Source of the DNA: Flavobacterium subsaxonicum WB 4.1-42 = DSM 21790
GTDB lineage: Bacteria; Bacteroidota; Bacteroidia; Flavobacteriales; Flavobacteriaceae
Direction: 5' to 3'
Length of the DNA stretch: 64,000 bases
Assembly (NCBI RefSeq): GCF_000422725.1
Contig: NZ_AUGP01000017.1
Location: forward strand, 660,347 to 724,346
Shown here: positions 44,508 to 52,945 of the stretch, piece after piece
Layout of the letters: each line of letters starts with the position of its first letter
Position numbering within the stretch: position 1 is the stretch's first letter
Translations under genes and position numbers: made by a program
The notes under the pieces: model-generated
The model's input: the letters and a program-made list of their open reading frames with translations, nothing else
Database searches by the model: none
What the model was told of the DNA's origin: nothing

Positions 44508-45781
44508 CAGATTTCCTTATAAAATCGACCCTTAGCATGGCCCTGTTGTTGGCTGTGTACCTTGTTTTTTTAGCGCGAGAAAAAATGCACCGCTTTAACC
44601 GGTTCTACCTGCTGGCAAGCCTTGTTTTCTCAATAGCATTGCCATTTATCAACATCCGGTTCCAGAATGCAGCCATTGCGCAACCCATTAACGGGCTAAC
44701 TACCATACTGCTGTCGCCCCTGGTAATATCTAACGCCAGCACCAACTACCTGCCTTACATTGTGTGGGCTATTTATGGGGTAGTAACGTTATTGCTGTTG
44801 GCGCGCTTTGCCAACAACCTGCTACACTTTAAAAATAAGGTGAGCCACAACCCTACCCTGCCGTACAAAGGTGCCGTACTGGTGCTGGTGCCAGACAATG
44901 TATTGCCGCACACGTTTTTAAACTACATATTTATCAACAAACAAGAGCACGAGGCTATGGGTATTGAGGGCGAACTCTACACCCACGAGCTGGCACATGC
45001 CTACCAAAAACACACCTTAGATGTGCTTTTTATAGAGCTGCTTAAAACCCTGTTATGGTTTAACCCCTTACTCTATTTTTACAAAAAAGCCATACAGCTA
45101 AACCACGAGTTCCTTGCCGATGAAACTGTGGTAAATGCCTCATACAATGTTATTACCTACCAAAAGCTGCTTGTAGAAAAGGCCGCCCATAGCGTTACAT
45201 TTTCTTTAGCCAGCAACCTCAATTTTGCTATAACTAAAAAACGTTTACTTATGATGACAAAAACCACTCCACGCCTTTTAGCCACGGTTAAACAACTGGC
45301 TATTGTGCCCTTATTTGCCGGTTTAGTACTGGTATCGTGTGCCGATGAAACCACAACAAAAGATGTACAACAGACAGTGCCTGAAAATCAGGATGCAGAC
45401 AAACCCGGCACAAAAGAGGTATTGACGATAGTACCAGACAGCGTTACCGCAAAGCACAGCGGTGCCGTTATAAATTCGGCTAAGCTTACAAAACAGCCCG
45501 AATATCCGGGTGGCATGACTGCTTTTTACCAATATGTGGGCAAGAACTTTAAAGTACCCGAAGAGCTAAACGGCAACTTTAAACTCTATGTATCGTTTGT
45601 GGTTGAAAAAGACGGATCGTTAACCGACCTTACCGTGTTACGCGACGGTACCGGCCACGGCGCTGCCGAAGAAGCCATTCGTGTTTTACAAGGCTCGGCC
45701 AAATGGGCACCGGGCGAAGTTAACGGACAACCGGTAAGGGCATCGTATCAACTGCCGATAAGCCTTAATGTAAAAAATTAA
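44504..45781 (+). CDS. M56 membrane metallopeptidase 3 fused to a TonB C-terminal domain
   Basis: 425 residues. The N-terminal ~270 residues are close to paralogues 1 and 2, with THELAH (about 159-164) and EFLADETVV. The C-terminal ~90 residues form a TonB_C-like domain, YPGGMTAFYQYVGKNFKVPE then a GxLxDLxVLRDGTGHGA segment, replacing the long sensing region. M56-TonB fusions are common in Bacteroidota; they may couple envelope signals to repressor cleavage. A terminator follows at 45806. Confidence 0.88.
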   Translation: MTDFLIKSTLSMALLLAVYLVFLAREKMHRFNRFYLLASLVFSIALPFINIRFQNAAIAQPINGLTTILLSPLVISNASTNYLPYIVWAIYGVVTLLLLARFANNLLHFKNKVSHNPTLPYKGAVLVLVPDNVLPHTFLNYIFINKQEHEAMGIEGELYTHELAHAYQKHTLDVLFIELLKTLLWFNPLLYFYKKAIQLNHEFLADETVVNASYNVITYQKLLVEKAAHSVTFSLASNLNFAITKKRLLMMTKTTPRLLATVKQLAIVPLFAGLVLVSCADETTTKDVQQTVPENQDADKPGTKEVLTIVPDSVTAKHSGAVINSAKLTKQPEYPGGMTAFYQYVGKNFKVPEELNGNFKLYVSFVVEKDGSLTDLTVLRDGTGHGAAEEAIRVLQGSAKWAPGEVNGQPVRASYQLPISLNVKN

Positions 45782-45805
45782 TTTTTTTGAGTTTAGTGAT
45801 AAGAG

Positions 45806-45831
45806 ATCTGCCCGCCGTGGCAGATTTTTTT
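45806..45831 (+). terminator. Terminator after the M56 cluster
   Basis: ATCTGCC / GGCAGAT stem with loop CGCCGT and a long T run. Confidence 0.8.
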
Positions 45832-45952
45832 ATGCCCTAAACCAAAACATACCAAGCCGTTACAACATCGCATTAAAAAACACGTTACCTTTGTATTGCC
45901 TGCCCTAATCAAGCAGTTTAATAAACATCATCAATCATCAAAAACAATCATC

Positions 45953-47053
45953 ATGTTAAAGCGTTTTTTTATTACCTGCTCCGGGGCAGATAAAAACATT
46001 ATCTATTCCTGTTCTAACGGAGAACAAAACAAGTATGCCGGTATTGGCGCCACCGTATTTTTTACCGCACTCCTGGCCTGGATAGCCGCCTCTTATGCCC
46101 TTTACACCGTTTTTGATAATGTATACACCGCCACCTTTTTTGGGCTGGTATGGGGCTTGCTTATCTTTAACTTAGACCGTTTTATTGTGTCTACCATCCG
46201 CAAGCGCGATAAATTTGGGAGTGAGCTGCTACAGGCTACCCCGCGTATTATCCTTGCCGTTATTATTGCCATTGTTATCTCTAAGCCTTTAGAAATTAAG
46301 ATTTTTGAAAAGGAGATAAACACCGTTTTGCTTAAAGAAAAAAACGATATGGCCCTTGCCAACAAAAAGCAGGTAGCCAGTTTTTTTAAGTCGGATCTCG
46401 ACAAGAACAAGGCACAGACCGATAGCCTTAAGGCAGAAATCATAAAAAAAGAAAAGGAAGTAAACGCCCTTTACGGCACGTATATTACCGAAGCCGAGGG
46501 TACCAAAGGCACCATGAAGTTAGGCAAAGGCCCTGTGTATAAAGAAAAGCGCGACAAGCACGATGCTGCCCTTAAAGAGCTGGAGGCCCTACGCAAAACC
46601 AATACCGATAAAATTGCCGCTAACGATAAGCAGGCCATTACCCTGCAGGCCGACCTGGATAAAAAAATTGCCGATACCCAGCCGGTTATTGATGGCTTCG
46701 ACGGACTGATGGCGCGTATTAATGCGCTCAACAAACTGCCGTTTTTGCCATCGCTGTTTATTATGCTGTTGTTTTTAGCTATCGAAACATCGCCTATTAT
46801 AGCCAAGCTGCTTTCGCCAAAAGGCGAATACGACTTTAAGCTGGAAGATACCGAGGCCGCCGTTAAAACCAACCTGGCACAAAACAACCACCAGCGCGAA
46901 CTGCTTCGCACTACCGATGCCGGCATTTATGATGATGTGTATGGCGAAATTAGAAACGACCGCGAACTCTACAACTACAAGAAAAAGAAAGCCATAGAAA
47001 TGCTCGAAATGCAAGCCGATAAGTTTGCCGAAAAACAAAAGGGTGTGATGTAG
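45953..47053 (+). CDS. DUF4407 membrane protein
   Basis: 366 residues from ATG at 45953, preferred over an upstream alternative start because homologues begin MLKRFFITCSGADK. Several membrane helices: about 30-50 and 58-78, 100-120, and one after the middle (about 255-275, SLFIMLLFLAIETSPI). Between them is a Lys/Glu-rich coiled coil (about 130-240). That is the DUF4407 plan. Function unknown. It converges with a FabZ-like gene across a shared terminator. Confidence 0.85.
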   Translation: MLKRFFITCSGADKNIIYSCSNGEQNKYAGIGATVFFTALLAWIAASYALYTVFDNVYTATFFGLVWGLLIFNLDRFIVSTIRKRDKFGSELLQATPRIILAVIIAIVISKPLEIKIFEKEINTVLLKEKNDMALANKKQVASFFKSDLDKNKAQTDSLKAEIIKKEKEVNALYGTYITEAEGTKGTMKLGKGPVYKEKRDKHDAALKELEALRKTNTDKIAANDKQAITLQADLDKKIADTQPVIDGFDGLMARINALNKLPFLPSLFIMLLFLAIETSPIIAKLLSPKGEYDFKLEDTEAAVKTNLAQNNHQRELLRTTDAGIYDDVYGEIRNDRELYNYKKKKAIEMLEMQADKFAEKQKGVM

Positions 47054-47105
47054 CCACGCAAAGCATTTCCGCGTGATGGTCGTAGAGACGCCCCTATAAA
47101 ACACA

Positions 47106-47130
47106 AACAGCCCCGCAATGCGGGGCTGTT
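47106..47130. terminator. Bidirectional terminator between convergent genes
   Basis: AACAGCCCCGC / GCGGGGCTGTT, 11 bp stem, loop AAT, between DUF4407 (+) and the FabZ-like gene (-). Confidence 0.8.
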
Positions 47131-47148
47131 ATATTATAATCGTAATCA

Positions 47149-47577
47149 CTACGTAGTATGGCGTTCGCCTATTTTTATCGACATCCAGGTAACTTCCATC
47201 ACCTCGTTATCGCCTACGTAGGCCTTACCGCTTTGCTTTATAATTTTTTCGCTCATGCGGATGTTCTTAATAACATACTTAACCTCCTGGTTAAACGGCA
47301 CCCCGGCAAAAAATTGCGCCGACTCTATTTGTACCAGTGCAAAAATACCATCGGTAATGCCCAGCAGGCGTATGCCCGCACCACCGGCCTGCGCAATCGA
47401 CTCTATAAGTATAGTGCCCGGCACAGAGCAGCAATCGGTAAAGCTGTCTTTTAGCATCGTCTCGCAGGTTTCAAAAGTTTTTACCGCCACGATCTCTTCC
47501 ATGCTTACGTGTGTAATTTCATCCACAAATAAAAACGGTGCGCGGTGCGGTATTAATTCTTCTATATTTTTGGCCAT
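47149..47577 (-). CDS. FabZ-like hot-dog dehydratase
   Basis: 142 residues, single hot-dog domain. LIPHRAPFLFVDEI (8-21) carries the catalytic His, and VPGTILIESIAQAGG (about 53-67) the catalytic Glu, as in (3R)-hydroxyacyl-ACP dehydratases. It lacks the FPGHFPG loop of housekeeping FabZ (TDCCSVPG instead), so it is a paralogue, perhaps for a special lipid or pigment such as flexirubin; that is inference. Its neighbours do not form a lipid operon. Confidence 0.78.
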   Translation of the reverse strand: MAKNIEELIPHRAPFLFVDEITHVSMEEIVAVKTFETCETMLKDSFTDCCSVPGTILIESIAQAGGAGIRLLGITDGIFALVQIESAQFFAGVPFNQEVKYVIKNIRMSEKIIKQSGKAYVGDNEVMEVTWMSIKIGERHTT

Positions 47578-47590
47578 AGCGTTTATTATT

Positions 47591-47613
47591 AAAAAGCCCC
47601 GCGTTGCAGGGCT
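47591..47613 (-). terminator. Terminator of the PH-domain gene
   Basis: Minus strand AGCCCTGC / GCGGGGCT with G-T wobble, then TTTTT. Confidence 0.6.
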
Positions 47614-47619
47614 GTGGTA

Positions 47620-48384
47620 TTATAAATAAGCTAATATCTCTTTTTTAAAGGCATCATATTCGCCTTGCAATATCAGCCCGTTATCCAGTAACTTTTTGTA
47701 GTTCTGCAATTTATCAAACAGCTCTTCTTTGCTTAATGCGGCAAGGCCCTCTTTAGCAGCAGGTGCTTGCGGCGCAGGCGCAGGAGCTTCAGTATATACC
47801 GGTGCAGGTGGTGCCGCCGGCATTATCTCGGCAAAATCGTTAACCTCTTCGGTTTCCATTTCTTCAATTTCCTCTTCAACAGGCTGTGGCTCTTCTGCAA
47901 CAGCAGCAACCGGCTCAGGCTCAGGCTGGGCAACAGGGGCAGGCTCTTCAAAAACAGGCTGTGCCGGTGTTGCAGCCACGGCAGGGCCTTCTTTTAAAAG
48001 CTCCAGTTGCTCTTTGGCAAACGTGTATATTTTACGTGCCTGTGTTTTAGGTATATAATCTATAGAAACAGTAATATCTGTATTGGTGGTAAACGAGAAC
48101 TCGCTGCCCAAAATATTTTCTTTTACAAAAGCGCCGCTAATAAGGCTCCACGGATAATCGGTAAAATCCATCGAAAGCCCAAGGTTTTTAGGCTTACACA
48201 TAATAATACGTTTGTTGGTAAGCACAATACTATCCGGAAAAACAGTAATGGCAGGCTTTTTTTGTACGCCAATATAGCCAACTTCCTCATTTTTCATGAG
48301 CAGGTCGCTTAGTTTAGAAGTTATTTTTTCTATGGCTTTAGGGTCCTGCTCCTCGTTAAGGAAATTTTTAATATGCTCTTTCAT
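47620..48384 (-). CDS. Bacterial PH-domain protein with SHOCT tail
   Basis: 254 residues. The N-terminal PH-like domain (about 30-125) has the bPH pattern KKPAITVFPDSIVLTNKRII and LGLSMDFTDYPW. A long Pro/Ala/Glu-rich linker follows (about 135-215), then a C-terminal SHOCT-like helix pair, EELFDKLQNYKKLLDNGLI and GEYDAFKKEILAYL. No transmembrane helix. The linker suggests a bivalent adaptor protein; no partner is evident. Confidence 0.75.
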   Translation of the reverse strand: MKEHIKNFLNEEQDPKAIEKITSKLSDLLMKNEEVGYIGVQKKPAITVFPDSIVLTNKRIIMCKPKNLGLSMDFTDYPWSLISGAFVKENILGSEFSFTTNTDITVSIDYIPKTQARKIYTFAKEQLELLKEGPAVAATPAQPVFEEPAPVAQPEPEPVAAVAEEPQPVEEEIEEMETEEVNDFAEIMPAAPPAPVYTEAPAPAPQAPAAKEGLAALSKEELFDKLQNYKKLLDNGLILQGEYDAFKKEILAYL

Positions 48385-48434
48385 AAATTAAAAAGTAATT
48401 GAAGTTTCAAAGTTACCAAAGTGGTTTTAATTTC

Positions 48435-48806
48435 CTAATTATCTTTATGCAAAATTTCTTCGCGGCCCTTTTTTGTCAGGCTGTTAAACACCAATTCGTA
48501 CGAATGGTCTATCAGTTCGCGCAGCACCTTAACCGGCACATCGCTATTAATGGTTACGGTGTTCCAGTGCACCTTGCTCATGTGGAAGCCCGGCACTACC
48601 CCGCTGTACTCTTCTCTAAGCGCTACAGCACGTTCGGGGTCGCATTTTAGGTTAACGGCTGCCTTGCCGCTCTCCCAATTACTAAGCGACGACAGTGCAA
48701 ACATCTTGCCACCCACCTTAAACACCAGCGTATCTTCATCAAACGGAAAATGTTCGGTTACACCTTTTTTAGAAAGGCAGTAGTCGTAAAAGTCGGTTAT
48801 TGTCAT
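48435..48806 (-). CDS. MmcQ/YjbR-family protein
   Basis: About 123 residues from ATG at 48806 (MTITDFYDYC); a TTG nine codons upstream is less likely. CyaY-like fold pattern: LSKKGVTEHFPFDEDTLVFK, FALSSL, LKCDPERAVALREEY, and a final LIDHSYELVFNSLTKKGR. The family is widespread, with DNA-binding suggested from structure; its role in cells is unclear. Confidence 0.82.
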   Translation of the reverse strand: MTITDFYDYCLSKKGVTEHFPFDEDTLVFKVGGKMFALSSLSNWESGKAAVNLKCDPERAVALREEYSGVVPGFHMSKVHWNTVTINSDVPVKVLRELIDHSYELVFNSLTKKGREEILHKDN

Positions 48807-48845
48807 AAAGTTTTTAAAGTTACAGAGTCTCAAAGTTGCAGAGTT

Positions 48846-49196
48846 TTACTTACCTATTTCGCCTAAGTGGGTAAACTTAAAGCCTTTTTCATATTTAAGT
48901 CCGTAGCCAAAAAGGCGGTCCATGCTGGAGTGTGCAAACAAAATAACCCCGACAAGCTGTAAAGTTGGCTGACCTGCATACACACCCGCAATATACAGCG
49001 CAATTGCCACACCCTTATGATGCGCAAGGTTGTACGCCCACGCCCCGGCTTTTGCACCAAAGGCATACCCCAGCATAGCAAAATCGGGCACTAATATAAG
49101 TGCCGGAAACCACCACCACGCAAACGGCAGCAGGCTAAAAAGGTAAATGCCGAGGCTGAGCATAGCGGCTTCTTCAAGCTGTATAAGGGTTTTCAT
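48846..49196 (-). CDS. DUF4260 membrane protein
   Basis: 116 residues with three or four hydrophobic helices and the DUF4260 signature (PDFAMLGYAFGAKAGAWAYN, ILFAHSSMDRLFGYGLKY). Function unknown. It is followed by simple GCAGAGTTTCAAAGT-type repeats. Confidence 0.8.
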   Translation of the reverse strand: MKTLIQLEEAAMLSLGIYLFSLLPFAWWWFPALILVPDFAMLGYAFGAKAGAWAYNLAHHKGVAIALYIAGVYAGQPTLQLVGVILFAHSSMDRLFGYGLKYEKGFKFTHLGEIGK

Positions 49197-49283
49197 GGGA
49201 GTAAAGTTAGGGAGTTGCAGAGTTTCAAAGTCGTAAAGTCGAAAGTCATAAAGTCCTGTCTGACAATCTAAAAATCCAAAAAT

Positions 49284-50054
49284 CTAATCCTCCAGCAATC
49301 CATAAAGTACCGGTTTACTGGGGCTGGCATCATTTTCAAAACTTGCTATTTGCAGGTTTAGCAGGTAGGTGCCATCGGGCACGGTGTCCGGAATAAAAAC
49401 CATTTCGGTTATGGTGGCGTTGTGGCGGGCATCGGCATTAAGGGTGTCTGTATTAGTAACATTCCAGAATGCTTTGTGCGCCAGCAGCAGGCCTTCGTCT
49501 TTTTCTTTATCTACACTGGGCAGGTCGATTAGTAAATGATCTATCCCGCTTTCGCGGATGAATGCCGCGGCATCGTGGTGCAGGTACGGCGGATTGGTGT
49601 GGCTGTAGTTTTTAGACTGTTTAGCGGCCTCGTTGGGCAGCGTACGGATAACTATCGCCTCAACAGTTTTCCCGCCAAGGGCAGCCTCTATTTGCGCTTT
49701 AGAGATAACCAGGTCGTCTCCCACCGCTTCCGGCTGTACCGAGATTACCTCAGCCACAAAAAAGAACGTTTTTAAGGCCTTATTGATGCTATAGAACGCT
49801 TTAGTAATATGCCCCAGGCACTCGGTATGGGTGCCATGTGCATGCGGGTTAAAAAAAATGTTATTAAAATTGGTAGACGACCCCTGGCCGACTTTACCTA
49901 CCCAGTCGCCCATAGTAACCGGTGCAATAACCGGCTGCTCCAAATACCACGCAATGGGGTTGTGCCCGCTGCCGGTAAGAGGTAACGAAATGTCTATAGG
50001 GTTAGAGAGGTCTACAGTAAATGTAGTAGTGTTATAATCAATGGTAGCTTTCAT
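49284..50054 (-). CDS. Cyclase-family (kynurenine formamidase-like) hydrolase
   Basis: 256 residues. The metal-binding motif HAHGTHTECLGH (about 89-100) matches HxGTHxDxxxH of the cyclase/KynB family with Glu for Asp. The later LIDLPSVD and HKAFWNV are typical. It is probably a metal-dependent amide or ester hydrolase; no tryptophan-catabolism neighbours are present, so the substrate is open. Confidence 0.8.
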   Translation of the reverse strand: MKATIDYNTTTFTVDLSNPIDISLPLTGSGHNPIAWYLEQPVIAPVTMGDWVGKVGQGSSTNFNNIFFNPHAHGTHTECLGHITKAFYSINKALKTFFFVAEVISVQPEAVGDDLVISKAQIEAALGGKTVEAIVIRTLPNEAAKQSKNYSHTNPPYLHHDAAAFIRESGIDHLLIDLPSVDKEKDEGLLLAHKAFWNVTNTDTLNADARHNATITEMVFIPDTVPDGTYLLNLQIASFENDASPSKPVLYGLLED

Positions 50055-50062
50055 ATACTCTT

Positions 50063-50115
50063 TGTGAAACTTTGTGCCTTCCCTGCCTACCGCAGGCAGG
50101 TTTGCGAAACTTTGC
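50063..50115. repeat. Palindromic intergenic repeat
   Basis: CCTGCCT-ACCGC-AGGCAGG hairpin (50082-50100) flanked by GTGAAACTTTGTGCC and GCGAAACTTTGCG; a dispersed element type of these genomes. Confidence 0.55.
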
Positions 50116-50133
50116 GTTATAGCTTAAAAGACG

Positions 50134-51267
50134 TTAGTCCAAATTTATAAAAAACAAATCGCTTGCAAGGCCATCGGCCAGGAACTTTCCTTCGCGGGTG
50201 GTTTTTAGTACGCCGTTTTCAAGGCTTAGCAGCCCTTGTGCAATGTATTGGGCAGCTTCTGTAAGCAGATATTTTTTATACAGGTTGCCAAATTCCGCCT
50301 CTACCCGGTCTACCGATACGCCCCAGATGGTGCGCAGGCCCGTCATAACATACTCGTTATACCGGTCGGCTATGGTAAGCTTTTCTTTTTCTGATGGAAA
50401 TTCGCCTGCCTCAATCGCCTTTAGGTACAAGGCATTGTTGGCAATGTTCCAGCTACGGTACACGCCATCATAGCTGTGCGCCGAAGGGCCAATGCCAATA
50501 TATTTTTTACCCAGCCAGTAGGCCGTATTGTTTTTAGAAAAGTAGCCCTCTTTACCAAAGTTAGAAAGCTCGTAATGCACAAAACCGTGTTCTTGTAGCG
50601 TATCTACCAACAGCATAAACTGCTCCTGCGCCACCTCATCACTCGGTTGGGCAATGGCGCCGCTTTTTACAAATTTGTACAGGGCGGTTTTAGGCTCTAC
50701 CGTAAGGGCATAGCTGGAAATGTGCGGAACCCCAAATGCCAGTGCCTTATTTACATTGTGCAGCCACCGCTCATTACTCATTCCCGGGGTACCGTAAATA
50801 AGGTCGATGGAAATGTTATCAAAATGCTTAACGGCCTCGGCCAGACAAGCTTCCGCCTCAAGCGCGTTGTGGGCGCGGTTCATAAGTTTGAGGTCTTCCT
50901 CAAAAAACGATTGTATACCAATACTCAGCCGGTTAATGGGCGAATTTGATAATTCAACAATCCGGGAGGGCGAAAGATCGTCGGGGTTGGCTTCAAGGGT
51001 AATTTCGGGGTTGGCACCCACCGTATAGTTGTGGTACACGGCAGCTATAAGCAGCTGTATTTCGGCATTGCTTAATACCGATGGCGTACCCCCGCCAAAG
51101 TAAATGGTTTCTACGGTCTGGCCGGCAAACTCACCTTTACGCATGGCAATTTCTTTTGCAATGGCCAACACCATTTCGCCCTGCTTTTTGGTAGAGGTAC
51201 TAAAATGGAAATCGCAGTAATGGCATGCCTGCCTGCAAAAAGGTATGTGTATGTAAATGCCTGCCAT
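50134..51267 (-). CDS. hemW: Radical SAM heme chaperone HemW
   Basis: 377 residues. The radical SAM cysteines are C11-C15-C18 in FCRQACHYCDF, followed by IYFGGGTPS (about 60-68), LTIEANPDD-like LEANPDDLS and the C-terminal HemW_C domain. The CxxxCxYC-DFH form separates HemW from HemN (which has CxxxCxxC with a further C). HemW carries heme to membrane targets; older annotation calls it coproporphyrinogen oxidase. Divergence from neighbours suggests its own transcription. Confidence 0.9.
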   Translation of the reverse strand: MAGIYIHIPFCRQACHYCDFHFSTSTKKQGEMVLAIAKEIAMRKGEFAGQTVETIYFGGGTPSVLSNAEIQLLIAAVYHNYTVGANPEITLEANPDDLSPSRIVELSNSPINRLSIGIQSFFEEDLKLMNRAHNALEAEACLAEAVKHFDNISIDLIYGTPGMSNERWLHNVNKALAFGVPHISSYALTVEPKTALYKFVKSGAIAQPSDEVAQEQFMLLVDTLQEHGFVHYELSNFGKEGYFSKNNTAYWLGKKYIGIGPSAHSYDGVYRSWNIANNALYLKAIEAGEFPSEKEKLTIADRYNEYVMTGLRTIWGVSVDRVEAEFGNLYKKYLLTEAAQYIAQGLLSLENGVLKTTREGKFLADGLASDLFFINLD

Positions 51268-51312
51268 GCTATTTTGTTGTTTGCAAAGATAACGGTATTA
51301 CAACCAATAAAA

Positions 51313-51334
51313 AAGCCGGGACAAATCCCGGCTT
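51313..51334 (-). terminator. Terminator of the lipoprotein gene
   Basis: AAGCCGGGA / TCCCGGCTT with loop CAAA, T run on the minus strand. Confidence 0.8.
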
Positions 51335-51354
51335 AGCTATTTTTATTGAGGCTG

Positions 51355-52245
51355 TTAATTGTTATCGTAAGCAGTTTTAAAGCTTCCGTTAGTTACAGTA
51401 ATGGCCTGGCCCGTTGCTGGGTCTGTAGCCGTAACACTAAATGTGCCCTCTATTATTGTATATAATGTACCCGGGGTAATTTGTGTTATGGTAAGGGTAC
51501 CGCTGTTTATGTCTGTATCCAACGCATATCCTTCAGCAGGGTTAAAGATGCCTACTTTTACTTTATTAAACGCCGAGTCGTTATTAAATACATACGTGCC
51601 GGTAGCTACCTCATCAGTATTAATAACCAATGTAAGCTCGTATTTATCATCGCTTACGTTAGAAAGTTCAGCTTTACCAGCAAGGTCAAACGACTGGTTA
51701 GACCCTGTGCCGTACCAGTTGGTGCCGTTTATGGCAGCATCAAAATGCAGGCCTGCCACCTGTGGTTGCTCTTCGGTATACACCACCTTAAAGCTACCCG
51801 AAACGGTATTAAAATCAGATGTAATATCATATTCATCGTCAAATACTTTTCCAGAAAAAGTACCTTCAATGGTTTTGTTCTCTTCGTCTATTTCAATTAA
51901 GGTAAATGTAAAATAGTTCGATTTGTTGTAGTAATAGGCTGCCTGCCAGTCAAAACCGTTAATAGCCAGCGCTTCAACCAAATTGCCGTGTTTGTTAAAC
52001 TCAATTTCTACATTCTTTAGGCCGTCGGCAGTAGTAGCGCTTACCGCGAAATGGTCTTCAACGCGAACAGCCTGCAGTATGGTAACCGGTACCACCTGGC
52101 CATCGTAGCTGTAATCAAAATGTTGTTCAATCGGGGTTGGGTTGTTGTTATTGTCTGTAGATGAGCTATCATCGTCTGAACACGATGCGAATAATGATAC
52201 GAACAGCACAAGCACAACTGCCTTTAGTGCATAAAGTTTTTTCAT
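51355..52245 (-). CDS. Lipoprotein of unknown function
   Basis: 296 residues. Lipobox LFASCSDDD (Cys about 22) with acidic residues after it, typical of exported Bacteroidota lipoproteins. The rest is beta-rich with repeats of GTYVF-like and GTLTITQI segments, suggesting a DUF6252-like beta sandwich. Own terminator downstream. No operon partner. Confidence 0.75.
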   Translation of the reverse strand: MKKLYALKAVVLVLFVSLFASCSDDDSSSTDNNNNPTPIEQHFDYSYDGQVVPVTILQAVRVEDHFAVSATTADGLKNVEIEFNKHGNLVEALAINGFDWQAAYYYNKSNYFTFTLIEIDEENKTIEGTFSGKVFDDEYDITSDFNTVSGSFKVVYTEEQPQVAGLHFDAAINGTNWYGTGSNQSFDLAGKAELSNVSDDKYELTLVINTDEVATGTYVFNNDSAFNKVKVGIFNPAEGYALDTDINSGTLTITQITPGTLYTIIEGTFSVTATDPATGQAITVTNGSFKTAYDNN

Positions 52246-52367
52246 GTTAAAAATGGTTACGTTAGTGGCCGCGAAAATATAACTATTTTTTAACCAACAC
52301 GTAACAAACGCAGTAAAATAAGGCTAAAGCAAATACTAAACCGTTATAGCTAACTGGCGCAGGCCCT

Positions 52368-52922
52368 TTATTTTACTTTACCGGGGTTTTGTTTTATAAA
52401 AGCATCCCAGCCGGTGTAGCTTTTGCCCGAAACAGTGGGCTTACCTGTATTAAAATGGTGGCACACGGCAGCGGCAAGTCCGTCGGTACTATCCAGGTTT
52501 TTGGGCAGCTCTTTAAGGCCTAACAGCTGTTGCAGCATTTTTGCCACCTGCTCTTTACTGGCGTTACCGTTGCCGGTAATGGCCATTTTAATTTTTTTGG
52601 GTTCGTATTCGGTAATGGGTATCTGGCGCGAAAGGCCCGCTGCCATAGCAACACCCTGCGCCCTGCCCAGCTTAAGCATAGACTGAACGTTCTTGCCAAA
52701 AAAAGGTGCCTCGATGGCAATTTCGTCAGGATGATGGGTATCTATAAGTTCTATGGTACGCTCAAAAATTACCTTAAGTTTCATGTAATGATCGTCGTAC
52801 TTGTTTAGTATAAGTTCGTTAAGCTGCAAAAACTGCATGCTTTTGTTTACCACTTTTATGAGTCCGAAGCCCATAATGGTGGTGCCGGGGTCTATACCTA
52901 ATATTATGCGTTCGTTTGCCAA
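52368..52922 (-). CDS. ruvC: Holliday junction resolvase RuvC
   Basis: 184 residues. Catalytic acids: D11 (ILGIDPGTT), E71 (IAIEAPFF), and D144/D147 in LDSTDGLAAAVCHH. Resolves Holliday junctions with RuvAB. It is divergent from the flippase-like gene, whose start (52946) lies only 23 bp away, so their promoters must overlap. Confidence 0.93.
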   Translation of the reverse strand: MANERIILGIDPGTTIMGFGLIKVVNKSMQFLQLNELILNKYDDHYMKLKVIFERTIELIDTHHPDEIAIEAPFFGKNVQSMLKLGRAQGVAMAAGLSRQIPITEYEPKKIKMAITGNGNASKEQVAKMLQQLLGLKELPKNLDSTDGLAAAVCHHFNTGKPTVSGKSYTGWDAFIKQNPGKVK

Positions 52923-52945
52923 TTTTATTTCTTTACTTTTGCAGG

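Noticed and set aside
47729..48058. Plus-strand Ala/Gly/Ser-rich frame opposite the PH-domain gene
   Set aside because: It is the complement of the low-complexity Pro/Ala/Glu linker of the real gene and has no start signal.
50134..51267. Coproporphyrinogen III oxidase HemN
   Set aside because: Length and Cys motif fit HemW; the HemN-specific N-terminal region is missing.
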